A stretch of DNA of 45,531 nucleotides from JAEUJM01 sp044221555 (GCA_044221555.1 JBGAOY010000032.1:1-45531); one strand, 5' to 3'. Positions 15,126 to 24,124 are shown, counted from the stretch's first letter. The notes: generated from the sequence alone by a model not told the origin. Made by a program: numbers and translations.

Positions 15126-16337
15126 ATGACCTGGCGCTACGAGGACGGCGGCCCCTCGCGCCGCCAGCTGGTGGACGGTGGCCTCCACCTCGGGCGCGGC
15201 GACCACCTCGAGGTGACGACCCGGGTCGCCCCCGCCGCGACCATGGTGGTCGGCGACGAGGCCGGCTCGTTCTTCCTGTTGCGCCACACGGCGGGCGCCG
15301 CCGCCACCGCCCTCGTCGAGCGCATCGACCCGGTCACCCTCGAGACCCTCGCCCAGTCCCCCGAGCTCGCCGCGGGGCCGGTCTGGCCCGGGGGCCTGGG
15401 CGTCGCCCCCGACGGCGCCGTGCACGTGGTCTTCGGCAACCATGCCCACCGCCTCGACGCCGACCTCCGGCCGACGCACACGACTCGCCTCCCACGCGAC
15501 CGCCCCTACAACAGCTTCGTCCCGCTGGCCGACGGCCACCTCGTCACGAAGGACTTCGGGGGGTCGCTCCCCGGACGACACCTACCTGCCGCCGATCGTG
15601 AGCCGTGCGAGCTGGTGGTACTCGCCCCCGACGACCTGACCGTCGTCGATCGGCTCGTGCTCCCCGAGGCGTCGATCGCCCGCCTCTCGGCCGAGGGCGA
15701 CACGGTCTACGTCGTCGGCGACACCCACCTCCTCCGGGTGGCCTGGGACGGCGCCCACCTCGCGCTCGACGAGCGCTTCGCGGCTCGGTACCGCACCGAG
15801 GAGGGCCAGACGTACGGGTGGGACTGCGTGCTGGCCGCCGGGGCGGCCTGGTTCCTGGACGACGGTGAGGGCAGTGAGCACTACACGGGGACGCTGCGCG
15901 GCCACGGCGTGTCGATCGCGCCGCTGCACCTCGTCCGGGTCGATCTGGGCACCGCCGAGGTGGCGACGGCCGAGGTGTGCGGCCGTCCGGGCGGCCTGGT
16001 CGCCAACCCGCCCGTGGTGGACGAGGCCCGAGGCGTGGTGGTCGGCTACGACAGCGGCATCGGCGTGCTCGCGGGGTTCGACCTCGACACCCTCGACGTC
16101 CGCTGGCGCCACGACCAGGACCACGGCGGCCACCTCCTCCTCTACACCGAGACCGGTGAGGTGGTCACCGGCGACCACGCCGACGTGGTCGTGCGCGACA
16201 TCGTCTCGGGCGACGAGCTCGCGCGCGTCGACGGCGGCATGGGTATCCAGTCCGTGCTCTTCCCCTGCCCCGGTGCGCATCGCGACTTCTACGTCTGCAC
16301 CTTCCTCGGGCTCAGCCGGGTGGCCGTCACCAGCTGA
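15126..16337 (+). CDS. Predicted cytoplasmic beta-propeller-like protein
   Basis: The 403-residue protein has no signal peptide and is built of recurring beta-strand units such as PVWPGGLGVAPDGAVHVVFG, GDTVYVVGDTHLLRVAW and TLDVRWRHDQDHGGHLLLY, the look of an SMP-30/PQQ-like propeller. I cannot assign it to a named family. Conserved acidic and aromatic positions (WDCVLAAGAAWFLDDGEG) suggest a ligand or metal pocket. No Shine-Dalgarno is seen at the ATG. It lies alone between a divergent VOC gene and the convergent BVMO gene, from which a hairpin separates it. Confidence 0.85.
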   Translation: MTWRYEDGGPSRRQLVDGGLHLGRGDHLEVTTRVAPAATMVVGDEAGSFFLLRHTAGAAATALVERIDPVTLETLAQSPELAAGPVWPGGLGVAPDGAVHVVFGNHAHRLDADLRPTHTTRLPRDRPYNSFVPLADGHLVTKDFGGSLPGRHLPAADREPCELVVLAPDDLTVVDRLVLPEASIARLSAEGDTVYVVGDTHLLRVAWDGAHLALDERFAARYRTEEGQTYGWDCVLAAGAAWFLDDGEGSEHYTGTLRGHGVSIAPLHLVRVDLGTAEVATAEVCGRPGGLVANPPVVDEARGVVVGYDSGIGVLAGFDLDTLDVRWRHDQDHGGHLLLYTETGEVVTGDHADVVVRDIVSGDELARVDGGMGIQSVLFPCPGAHRDFYVCTFLGLSRVAVTS

Positions 16338-16372
16338 GCGCCGGTGGTCGGGCGTCGTCCGCCCGCCGGCGC
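16338..16372. terminator. Bidirectional terminator hairpin
   Basis: GCGCCGG (16338-16344) pairs with CCGGCGC (16366-16372), and inside it CGGGCG (16349-16354) pairs with CGCCCG (16360-16365), leaving a 4-base bulge and a 5-base loop. It lies between the stops of the propeller gene and the convergent BVMO gene and could terminate both. Confidence 0.75.
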
Positions 16373-16378
16373 CGAGCT

Positions 16379-18403
16379 CTAGAGGAGCTCGTAGTCGTCG
16401 GGGTCGGGCGCCTGTGTGAGCTGCCAGTACTCCAACAGCGAGAAGGGCCAGTTCTGGCTGACCCGTCCCTTGGCGTTCTTGTACCAGCTGTTCACCGACG
16501 AGGCGCCCCAGGCCATCTGGCGGTTGGCGGCGTCGACCCGCTCGTTGAAGGCGTCGTGCACCTCGGGGCGCACGTCGAGCGCGTGGTGCCCGGTGGCCAG
16601 GAGCAGGTGGATGCACTCGGTGAGGTAGCGCACCTCGCACTCGCTGAAGAAGATGATGCTGCCGTTGATGACGATGTTGGTGTTCGGCCCGTACAGGCAG
16701 AACAGGTTGGGGAAGTGGGGCACGGTGATGCCCAGGTAGGCCCGGGCGTCGCCGGCCCAGTGCTCGTGCAGGTCGAGACCCTGATTCCCCGCTCTGTGGG
16801 GCCGCTCGGGCCCTGGCCGCCCGGTGACCGTCATCGGCGTGAGGAACTGCGAGGCCGCGAAGCCCGTCCCGTAGATGATGACGTCGACAGGGTGGTCCCT
16901 CACAGGGTGGTCCCGACCGCCGGCCCGCACGCCGGTGGGGGTGATGCGCTCGATCGGGTCGGTGACGAGGTGCACGTGGTCGCTGGTGAGGGTGCGGGCC
17001 CAGATGCCGTTGTCGCGCACGATGCGCTTGGCGATGGGCGGGTAGGTGGGCACCACGTCGTCCAACAGCTCGGGCCGGCCGGCGAACTGCTCGGTGAGGT
17101 ACTCCACCAGCCCGATGCGCACGAGCTCGTTGAGCACGCTCACCGTGCCGGTGTCGCTGGTCCAGTCGGGGTCGACCTTGGCCGCCGCGGTCAGGCCCTC
17201 GTGCATGCGCCAGAACAGCCACAGCCGGTACCAGTCGCCGTACTCGGGCAGCACCTCGAGCAGCCAGCGGGTCTCGTCGGCGACATCGTCGTGGTAGTCG
17301 GGCGTGGGCGCCAGCCAGTTGGGGGTGCGCTGGAACACCACCAGGTCGGCCGCCTGCGCCGCCACCTCGGGGATGAACTGGGCGGCGCTGGCACCGGTGC
17401 CGATCACCGCCACCCGCTTGCCGGTGAGGTCGACGTCGTGGCGCCACTCGGCCGAGTGGAACCACGGCCCCGCGAACGACTCGATGCCCTCGATCTCGGG
17501 CAGGTGGGGCCGGTTCAGCTGGCCCACGGCGCTGATCACCGCGTTGGCCTCGATCGTCTCGATCGCACCCCGGCCACCGTTGCTCTCGTCGGCGTGGTCG
17601 GCCCCGGCCGCGGGGCGCACCCGCAGCGTCCAGGTCCGGGTGTCGTCCGACCAGCTCGCCCCCAGCACCTCGGTGCCGAACCGCACCTTGTCGCGGACCG
17701 CGAACTCGTCGGCGCAGTGGCGGAAGTAGTCGAGCAGCGTGGCCTGGTCGGAGAAGTGCTGCGGCCAGACCGCATGGGCGAACGAGTAGCTGTACAGGTG
17801 GTTGGGCACGTCGACCCGACAGCCCGGGTACGTGTTCTCGAACCAGGTGCCGCCCACGTCCTCGTTCTTCTCGAACACCGTGACCGACACCCCGGCCTGG
17901 GTGAGGCGGTGGGCCGCCAGCAGGCCCGACATGCCCGCCCCCACGATGGCGACGTGGAACGGGGTGTCGGGCGCGACGTCGCGCTTGGTCCACCCGGGCG
18001 CGCGCCGATCGATGCCCTCGGGCGCCAGCTCCTCCAGCAGCAGCGTCCGGTAGGCGTCGACGTTGGCGTCGCCCACGATGTGGGCCACCAGGCGCTGGAG
18101 GTCGTCGTCGGTCGGCGGGTGGTCGGCCCGGGCGATGGTGCCGTCGCGCAGGCCCCGCAGCGTGTGGGCCGCGAGGGCCCGGGCCTCGTCGAGCTGGTCG
18201 GGGGTCAGCCCGCCCTGGGGGTCCATGATGTCGTCGGGGTTCGGGCGCAGGTGCTCGGGGGCGAGCGTGGGGTCGCCGGTGACGTGGGCCAGCGCCGGCA
18301 GCAGCGCGCCCAGGGTCGCCTGCGCGACCGCGGCGTCGATCACCGCGTCGTCGCCCGCAGCGTCGTCGTCGTCGCCCGCCGTGGGTGCGCCGCCGCCCGT
18401 CAC
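16379..18403 (-). CDS. HAPMO-type Baeyer-Villiger monooxygenase
   Basis: At 674 residues this is longer than the BVMO at 11630. It has an N-terminal helical extension of about 148 residues before the FAD motif GAGMSG (155-160), then a BVMO-type motif FAGPWFHSAEW and a second Rossmann motif GTGASA. Such an extension is typical of 4-hydroxyacetophenone monooxygenase-like enzymes, which oxidise aryl or cyclic ketones. The motif ends in Trp-Arg where Trp-Pro or Trp-Asp is usual, a small departure. The start is GTG at 18403, ten bases after the SDR stop on the same strand, with GAGGG upstream. The SDR-BVMO pair repeats the logic of the operon at 10.8-13.2 kb. Confidence 0.94.
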   Translation of the reverse strand: MTGGGAPTAGDDDDAAGDDAVIDAAVAQATLGALLPALAHVTGDPTLAPEHLRPNPDDIMDPQGGLTPDQLDEARALAAHTLRGLRDGTIARADHPPTDDDLQRLVAHIVGDANVDAYRTLLLEELAPEGIDRRAPGWTKRDVAPDTPFHVAIVGAGMSGLLAAHRLTQAGVSVTVFEKNEDVGGTWFENTYPGCRVDVPNHLYSYSFAHAVWPQHFSDQATLLDYFRHCADEFAVRDKVRFGTEVLGASWSDDTRTWTLRVRPAAGADHADESNGGRGAIETIEANAVISAVGQLNRPHLPEIEGIESFAGPWFHSAEWRHDVDLTGKRVAVIGTGASAAQFIPEVAAQAADLVVFQRTPNWLAPTPDYHDDVADETRWLLEVLPEYGDWYRLWLFWRMHEGLTAAAKVDPDWTSDTGTVSVLNELVRIGLVEYLTEQFAGRPELLDDVVPTYPPIAKRIVRDNGIWARTLTSDHVHLVTDPIERITPTGVRAGGRDHPVRDHPVDVIIYGTGFAASQFLTPMTVTGRPGPERPHRAGNQGLDLHEHWAGDARAYLGITVPHFPNLFCLYGPNTNIVINGSIIFFSECEVRYLTECIHLLLATGHHALDVRPEVHDAFNERVDAANRQMAWGASSVNSWYKNAKGRVSQNWPFSLLEYWQLTQAPDPDDYELL

Positions 18404-18413
18404 GTCGGCGCCC

Positions 18414-19229
18414 TCACTTCTTCAGGGCCGGGTGCTGCCGGGCGAGGATCGGGAGCAGCAGGCGCTTGGGCAGCAGGTAGCCGCCGACCGCCCCGACGCG
18501 GTTGGCCACGCCGGGGATCACGACCCCCTTGTCCTTGTCCATGCCCTCGACGGCGTCGGCGGCCACCTTCTCGGCGGTCTCCCACATGAACTCGGGCAGG
18601 GCCCCGACGGCCTCGTCGTCGGTCAGGCCGGCGACCTCGGCGAAGCCGGTGCGCACCGGGCCCGGGCAGAGCATGGTGACGGTCACCCCCGTGCCGACCA
18701 GCTCGGTGCGGATGCCGTGGCTGTACGACAGCACGAAGGCCTTGGACGCGGCGTAGCCGGCCTGGCCCGGCAGCGGCTGGAAGGCGCCCACCGACGCCAC
18801 GTTGAGCACCGCGCCGCGGCCCCGCTCGACCATGCCGGGCAGGAACAGGCTGCACAGGTGGGCGACGGCCTCGACGTTGGTGCGGATCATCATCAGCTCG
18901 TCGGCGGGGTCGCTCTCGTGGACCGGGCCCATGGTGGTGAACCCGGCGTTGTTGACCAGCACGTCGACGTCGAGGCCCAGGTCGCCGACGCGGTCGACGA
19001 GGCCCGCCCGCGCCGACTCGTCGCTGAGGTCGGCGGCCAGCACCTCGGCCCGGACGCCGTGGGCGTCGGCCACCTCGGCGGCCAGCGCGGTGAGCTTGTC
19101 CTCGCGCCGTGCCACCAGGGTGACGCCCAGGCCGCGGGCGGCGAGCGCCTTCGCGATCTCGGCGCCGATCCCCGACGACGCCCCGGTGACGAGGCAGGTG
19201 CGATCCGGTGCGGGAGGGGGCAGGGCCAT
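18414..19229 (-). CDS. Short-chain dehydrogenase/reductase
   Basis: A 271-residue classical SDR with TGASSGIG, an ARRED strand-2 end suggesting NADP(H), NNAG, catalytic Ser in NVASVGAF, and YAASK. The region after the active site (CPGPVRTGFAEVAGL) and a C-terminal VGGYLLPKRLLLPILARQ hydrophobic tail place it with the SDRs next to lipid or ketone oxidation genes. It is followed by the BVMO gene after ten bases, and 36 bases separate it from the divergent TSUP gene. The likely role is to interconvert the alcohol and ketone that the BVMO uses; inference. Confidence 0.93.
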   Translation of the reverse strand: MALPPPAPDRTCLVTGASSGIGAEIAKALAARGLGVTLVARREDKLTALAAEVADAHGVRAEVLAADLSDESARAGLVDRVGDLGLDVDVLVNNAGFTTMGPVHESDPADELMMIRTNVEAVAHLCSLFLPGMVERGRGAVLNVASVGAFQPLPGQAGYAASKAFVLSYSHGIRTELVGTGVTVTMLCPGPVRTGFAEVAGLTDDEAVGALPEFMWETAEKVAADAVEGMDKDKGVVIPGVANRVGAVGGYLLPKRLLLPILARQHPALKK

Positions 19230-19265
19230 ACCCGCAGCGTAAGCCGAGGTCTAACGTCGGCGCCC

Positions 19266-19994
19266 GTGTCCGGATGGGAGTTGGCGGCGGTGTGCGGGGC
19301 GGTGTTCCTCGCCGCCGCCACCCAGCAGCTGTCGGGGTTCGGCTACGCGTTGATGGCCGTGCCCCTGCTCTCCCTCGTGATCGGGCCCAAGGACGCCGTC
19401 GCCCTGTCGTCGCTGTCGGGGCTGGCCGGTACCGCCTTGATGGCGGTGCGCCTCCGCCGGCGGGTGGACCGTCCCGTGGTGGGCCGCCTCCTGATCGGCG
19501 CGGTCGTGGGCATGCCGCTCGGCATCATCGCCCTGCGCCGGGTGCCGGCCGACCCGCTGCAGGTGGCCGTGTCGGTCGTGGTGCTGGCCGCGGTGGCGCT
19601 GCTGGCATCGGGGTTCCGCCTGCGCTCCGAGCGCCCCAGCACCGAGGTGGGCGCCGGGTTCGTGTCGGGGATGATCAACACCAGCATCGGCGTCGGCGGC
19701 CCGCCGGTGGTGCTGGTGCTCCAGGCCGCCGAGCACGAGCAGCACGCGTTCCGGGCCACGACCGTCACCTACTTCCTCTGCTCCAACGTGGTCGCGCTGC
19801 CGTTGTTCTTCGCGTCGGGCGTCGTCTCGTCGTCCACCTGGGTGGCGGGCCTGTTCGCCATCCCGGCGGCGCTGCTGGGCACCCTCGCGTTCGAGCGGGT
19901 GGCGTTCCGCATCCAGTCCGAGCACTTCAAGCCCCTGGTGCTGGGCCTTCTGGTGCTCTCCGCCGTGGCCTCGATGGCGTCGGTGCTGTGGTGA
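19266..19994 (+). CDS. TSUP (TauE/SafE) family permease
   Basis: The 242-residue protein has six to seven hydrophobic segments. It has two related halves, seen in the paired starts QQLSGFGYALMAVPLL and FVSGMINTSIGVGGPPVVLV, the typical inverted-repeat pattern of TauE/SafE permeases. These export or import small sulfur-containing or organic anions such as sulfite, sulfoacetate or sulfide. Which one is not visible. The GTG at 19266 was chosen from the beginning of the conserved hydrophobic segment. Only 36 bases separate it from the SDR start, so the two genes share a short divergent promoter region, and it ends eight bases before the small leftward ORF. Confidence 0.88.
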   Translation: MSGWELAAVCGAVFLAAATQQLSGFGYALMAVPLLSLVIGPKDAVALSSLSGLAGTALMAVRLRRRVDRPVVGRLLIGAVVGMPLGIIALRRVPADPLQVAVSVVVLAAVALLASGFRLRSERPSTEVGAGFVSGMINTSIGVGGPPVVLVLQAAEHEQHAFRATTVTYFLCSNVVALPLFFASGVVSSSTWVAGLFAIPAALLGTLAFERVAFRIQSEHFKPLVLGLLVLSAVASMASVLW

Positions 19995-20002
19995 GCTGAT
20001 CG

Positions 20003-20191
20003 TCAGAGGCGGCCGAAGATCGTGGCGGCAACCTCGTCGAGGGAGCGCCCGTCGGTGGCGATCGGCTCGCCCCGCCCGGCGTCGCCTCGCTCGGCGTGGC
20101 GCGCGGGGTCGTGGCCGTGCAGTGCGGCATGCCCGCCGAACCGATCGCGCCCCCGCTCTCCGCCGCCGGGCAGGAACCGCACCTCGTCCAT
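20003..20191 (-). CDS. Small ORF, possible kinase C-terminal remnant
   Basis: A 62-residue frame whose ATG shares one base with the phospholipase stop (TGATG). The end ATDGRSLDEVAATIFGRL resembles the C-terminal strand and helix of shikimate-kinase-type P-loop kinases, but the P-loop part is absent. It may be an intact short protein, a relic, or chance. Coupling to the upstream gene and a coding-like C-terminus are the only support. Confidence 0.4.
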   Translation of the reverse strand: MDEVRFLPGGGERGRDRFGGHAALHGHDPARHAERGDAGRGEPIATDGRSLDEVAATIFGRL

Positions 20192-21594
20192 CAGGCCGGC
20201 AGCGCCTGGCGGCGGGGGGGCTGGGGCATGGGCAGGGCCGTGCAGCTCACCGCCGCCGCCCGGGCGGCGGTGTCGGGCAGGCGGGGCACCGAGGTGTCGG
20301 GGTCGGAGAAGTCGAGCGTGGTGGTGAGGTCGCCGACGGTGTCGCGCCGCCACTGGCTGAGGTTGGGCACCTCGACGCCGAAGCGGCGCTCGAGGAACAG
20401 CAGGGTGGACGTGTGGTCGAACGTGTCGCTGACCACCCGGCCGCCGCGGCTGAACGGCGAGGCGATGACCGCCGGCACCCGCAGGCCCAGGCCGATGGGC
20501 ACGCCGTCGACGAACTCGTCGGCGGTGCCGGGCTCGGGCACAGGCGGGGGCACGTGGTCGAAGAAGCCGCCGTGCTCGTCGTAGTGGAACACGAACAGCG
20601 TCTTGGCCCAGGCGTCGGGGTCGGCCATCACCGCGGCGAGGCACTGCGCCGTGTAGTCCTCGCCCAACGCCGGCGGGTTGGGTGGATGCTCGGACGCGGG
20701 GGTGGTGCCGACCACCCAGCTCACCTGGGGCAGGTTGCCCGAGCGGGCGTCGTCCAGGAAGGCAGAGAGCGGTCGGTTGCGCATGGCGTTGTCGAACAGC
20801 GGGCTCGACCGGGGCGCGTCCTCGAAACGGGCGAAGAACTTCAGCACGTTGTCGTCGAAGTCGTCGACGTCGTGGTACACCCGCCAGCTCACGCCGGCGT
20901 CCTCGAGCCGCTCGGGGTAGGTGGTCCAGCGGAACCGGCGGCCGTCGTTGCTCAGCTCGGGCCCGCCCTGGGTGCCCCCCGGGTCGATGGTGGCCGACAT
21001 GTAGTAGAGCCGGTTCGGGTTGGTCTGCGACAGGACCGACGAGTGGTAGCCGTCGCACACGGTGAACGCGTCGGCCAGCGCCCAGTAGTACGGCAGGTCG
21101 TCGCGGGTGAGGTAGCCCATCGCCACCGGCTGCTGCTCCGCCAGGAAGCGGTCCATGGCGCCGTCGTGCCACCCCTGGACGGTGATGGACCGGTCGGGAT
21201 CGACGCCCAGGATGCACTCCCGGGCGGCGGTCTCGTCCAGGTGCCACGGCAGCACGTACCCGTCGGGGTGGTCGGCGCTCGGCTGGAACCACACCGGCCG
21301 GCCGTCGGGCAGGGTGGTCACCTCGGCGTCGGCGTAGCCCCGCACGCCCGGGCGCATGCCGAAGTAGTGGTCGAACGAGCGGTTCTCCTGCATCAGGAGG
21401 ACCACGTGGTCGATGGCGCGCAGGTCGGCGTCGGTGACCGTGGCGGCGGGCGTGCTCGCGGTGGAGGCGGCGCCGGCCGAGGACGCGCCGCCCGCCCCGT
21501 CCGGTCCCGATCCGCCCGACGCGCACCCGGCTGCCACCGCGGCGGCGAAGGCGGCGCCACCCCCCAGGAAGGCCCGTCGGCTGAACGTCCCCAC
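20191..21594 (-). CDS. Tat-exported phospholipase C-like phosphoesterase (lipoprotein)
   Basis: The 467-residue protein begins with a twin-arginine signal (SRRAFLGGG) and a lipobox-like AAGC, so it is probably exported folded and lipid-anchored. The mature part has the phosphoesterase family motifs ENRSFDHYFG near residue 75 and HYDEHGGFFDHVPPP near 355. These are the metal and substrate sites of the family that includes bacterial phospholipases C and AcpA acid phosphatases. Substrates could be phospholipids or other phosphodiesters. GTG at 21594 is the start before the Tat motif. It is divergent from the synthetase gene with 42 bases between. The last 20 residues are Pro/Arg-rich. Confidence 0.92.
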   Translation of the reverse strand: MGTFSRRAFLGGGAAFAAAVAAGCASGGSGPDGAGGASSAGAASTASTPAATVTDADLRAIDHVVLLMQENRSFDHYFGMRPGVRGYADAEVTTLPDGRPVWFQPSADHPDGYVLPWHLDETAARECILGVDPDRSITVQGWHDGAMDRFLAEQQPVAMGYLTRDDLPYYWALADAFTVCDGYHSSVLSQTNPNRLYYMSATIDPGGTQGGPELSNDGRRFRWTTYPERLEDAGVSWRVYHDVDDFDDNVLKFFARFEDAPRSSPLFDNAMRNRPLSAFLDDARSGNLPQVSWVVGTTPASEHPPNPPALGEDYTAQCLAAVMADPDAWAKTLFVFHYDEHGGFFDHVPPPVPEPGTADEFVDGVPIGLGLRVPAVIASPFSRGGRVVSDTFDHTSTLLFLERRFGVEVPNLSQWRRDTVGDLTTTLDFSDPDTSVPRLPDTAARAAAVSCTALPMPQPPRRQALPA

Positions 21595-21636
21595 GACGCC
21601 ACGGTAGATCGCCGGTGCCGACCTACGATCCCGCCG

Positions 21637-23136
21637 GTGCCCGAGACGATCCCAGCGCTGTTCCGGCAGGCGGTGGCGCGCTCGCCCGAGGCCACCTGGC
21701 TGCTGGCGGGCGACGACACCTGGACCTACGCCGGGGCGCTGGGCGTGGTCGAGCGGGTGGCGGCGGGGTTGCGGGCCGCGGGGATCGAGCGGGGGGACCG
21801 GGTGCTCGTGCCGGCCGGGAACGTGGCCGGGCAGGTGTTCCTCTGGCTCGCACTCATGGAGGTGGGCGCGGTGCAGGTGCCGCTGAACCCGGCGGGGACG
21901 GCCGACGAGTTGGCCGGGTTCGTCCGTCAGGTGGCACCGGCGGCGCTGGTGACCGAGGGCGACGCACGGGTGGCGGCGGCCGGCGGGCGCCGCCTCGACC
22001 TCGGGGCGCTGCTCGCCGCCGATCCCGACGGCGCGGCCCCGGCGGCGGTCGGCCCGGGCGACGTCGCGGTGATGATCCCCACATCGGGCACCACCGGGCG
22101 GTCCAAGCTGGTGATGCAGACGCACCGGGCCTACGTGATGGCCGGCGAGGGGTTCCCCCACTGGATGGGGCTCACCGCCGACGACCGCCTGCTCACGTCG
22201 CTGCCGCTGTTCCACATCAACGCGCCGGCCTACTCGGTGCTCGGGTCGGTGGCCGCGGGCGCGAGCCTCGTGCTGCTCCCGTCGTTCTCGGCGTCGACCT
22301 TCCTGGACGACGCCCGCCGCACCGGTGCCACCGAGTTCAACGCCATCGGCGCCATGCTCGAGATCCTGATGCGCCAGCCCGAGCGCCCCGACGATCGCCG
22401 CCACGCCCTGCGCCGGTGCTACACGGGGCCGTCGCCCGAGCGGGAGCGGCACCTCGAGATCGAGGAGCGCTTCGGGTTCGAGATCGTGTGCGGCTACGCC
22501 ATGTCCGAGTCGCCCTACGGCCTGATCTGGCGCCACGGCACCCGGCCCTACGGCACGCTCGGGTCGCCCCGCCAGCACCCCACGCTGGGCCACGTCAACG
22601 ACGCCCGGGTGATGGTCGACCGCCAGGGGGCCCGCCGCCCGGCCGCCGAGGGCGAGGTGGGCGAGCTCGAGCTCCGGAACCCGGCGATCATGGCGGGCTA
22701 CTACGAGATGCCCGAGGAGACCGCGGCGGTGGTCGTCGACGGGTGGCTGCGCACGGGCGACCTCGTCCACCCCAACGAGGACGGCACCTTCACCTTCGTG
22801 GGCCGCGAGAAGGAGGTGATCCGCCGCCGGGGTGAGAACCTGGCACCGGCCGAGGTGGAGGCGGCCCTGGAGCGTCACCCGTCGGTGGCCGAGGCGGCGG
22901 TGGTCGGCGTGCCCTCCGAGTTGTCGGAGGAGGACGTGAAGGCGTTCGTCGTGGTGGCGCCGGGCGAGACGCTGGACCCCACCGCGCTCCGCGACTTCGT
23001 GGCGGGGGAGGTGGCCCGCTTCAAGGTGCCCCGCTACCTCGAGATCGTCGAGGAGTTGCCCCACACGCCCACCGGGCGCATCGCGAAGCACAAGCTCCCC
23101 CGGGAGCGGACCCCACAGGAGACCGACCATGGCTGA
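21637..23136 (+). CDS. AMP-dependent acyl-CoA synthetase/ligase
   Basis: The 499-residue enzyme shows the ANL superfamily motifs: P-loop PTSGTTGRSKL, the Y-A-M-S-E-S-P segment, GELELRNPAIMAGYY, the hinge WLRTGDLVHPNEDG and the catalytic Lys in PTGRIAKHKL. It converts a carboxylic acid, ATP and CoA to the acyl-CoA by way of an acyl-adenylate. The acid is unknown. GTG at 21637 is chosen at the start of the conserved helix; no strong Shine-Dalgarno is seen. Its last eight bases overlap the next gene, which encodes a citryl-CoA-lyase-like protein. The pair therefore probably activates an acid and cleaves the resulting CoA thioester. Confidence 0.94.
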   Translation: MPETIPALFRQAVARSPEATWLLAGDDTWTYAGALGVVERVAAGLRAAGIERGDRVLVPAGNVAGQVFLWLALMEVGAVQVPLNPAGTADELAGFVRQVAPAALVTEGDARVAAAGGRRLDLGALLAADPDGAAPAAVGPGDVAVMIPTSGTTGRSKLVMQTHRAYVMAGEGFPHWMGLTADDRLLTSLPLFHINAPAYSVLGSVAAGASLVLLPSFSASTFLDDARRTGATEFNAIGAMLEILMRQPERPDDRRHALRRCYTGPSPERERHLEIEERFGFEIVCGYAMSESPYGLIWRHGTRPYGTLGSPRQHPTLGHVNDARVMVDRQGARRPAAEGEVGELELRNPAIMAGYYEMPEETAAVVVDGWLRTGDLVHPNEDGTFTFVGREKEVIRRRGENLAPAEVEAALERHPSVAEAAVVGVPSELSEEDVKAFVVVAPGETLDPTALRDFVAGEVARFKVPRYLEIVEELPHTPTGRIAKHKLPRERTPQETDHG

Positions 23137-23896
23137 CGCTCGTGCCGGAAGCAACCAGTGGCACACGTGGATCGGGTCGTCGACCCCGGACAGCATCACG
23201 GTGGGCGGTCTCGACCTGCCGAGCGAGGTGATGGGGCGCCTGAGCCTGACCGACCTGGCCTACCTCCTGGTGACGCACCGGGAGCCGACGGAGGGAGAGC
23301 GGCGTGTCCTCGACGCGGTGCTGGTGTCGCTGGCCGACCACGGCCTGACCCCCAGCGCACTGGCGACCAGGCTCACCCACACCGGTGCCCCCGAGGCCGT
23401 CCAGGCGTCGGTGGCCGCCGGCCTGCTGGGGGCGGGCAGCGTGTTCCTCGGCCCGACGGGCGACACCGCCGAGTTCCTCGCAGACGCCATCGAGGGCGCG
23501 GATCCCGACGACGAGACCCTGGCTGTGATGGCGGACGCGCTCGTCGCCGGCTGCCGCGCCGAGGGCCGACGGGTGCCGGGGCTCGGGCACCCGGTGCACC
23601 GCGACGTCGACCCGCGGACGCCCCGCCTCTACGCCCTGGCAGAGGAGGAGGGTGTGCTCGGTCCCCACCTGCGCCTCCTCACCTTCGTCGCGGAAGCGCA
23701 GGAGGCGGCGAGCGGTCGTCACCTGCCGATCAACGGCGCGGGGGCCGCAGGGGCAGCGCTGGTCGACCTGGGCCTGCCGCCGGCGATCGTCCGCGGCTTC
23801 GTGCTGATCGGGCGCACCGCCGGCCTCGTCGCCCACCTCGCCGAGGAGGCCACCGATCCGCTCGGCATGCGCCTGTGGCGGGCGGTCGAGGGCTGA
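23129..23896 (+). CDS. Citryl-CoA lyase-like (citrate synthase fold) protein
   Basis: The 255-residue protein belongs to the short citrate-synthase-fold family with citryl-CoA lyase and the ATP-citrate lyase C-domain. It has GLGHPVH, matching the active-site His, and LPINGAGAAGAALVDLG, where classical members read Asn-Val-Asp-Gly and supply the catalytic Asp; here the Asp position is Ala. I recall this variant in a bacterial subgroup paired with CoA ligases. It would perform a retro-Claisen or Claisen reaction on a CoA thioester. ATG 23129 overlaps the synthetase stop by eight bases, so translation is coupled. After it come about 230 bases up to the large leftward gene. Confidence 0.9.
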   Translation: MADARAGSNQWHTWIGSSTPDSITVGGLDLPSEVMGRLSLTDLAYLLVTHREPTEGERRVLDAVLVSLADHGLTPSALATRLTHTGAPEAVQASVAAGLLGAGSVFLGPTGDTAEFLADAIEGADPDDETLAVMADALVAGCRAEGRRVPGLGHPVHRDVDPRTPRLYALAEEEGVLGPHLRLLTFVAEAQEAASGRHLPINGAGAAGAALVDLGLPPAIVRGFVLIGRTAGLVAHLAEEATDPLGMRLWRAVEG

Positions 23897-24085
23897 CCGG
23901 GAACGAGAAGGCCGGCATCGGCGCCTGCTGGGTCGGCGCGCCCAGCGACCCCAGCGGCACCGAGTGGCGCTGGCCGACCTCCGCCTCCGGCCTCCGGCCT
24001 CGCCGTAGGCACGGGTCAGGAGCGCCCGGTCGAGGGCGACGCCGAGTTCGGGCGGACGGGCCGTTCGCCGTGTCCGCGGTGCCGA

Positions 24086-24108
24086 GCCGCCGGCTGCTCC
24101 CCGGCGGC
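24086..24108 (-). terminator. Hairpin downstream of the RCC1 gene
   Basis: GCCGCCGG (24086-24093) and CCGGCGGC (24101-24108) form an 8-bp stem with a 7-base loop, 16 bases after the stop of the large leftward gene. The rest of the 230-base gap (23897-24124) shows no gene. Confidence 0.6.
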
Positions 24109-24124
24109 CCACCTCGGCGAACGG

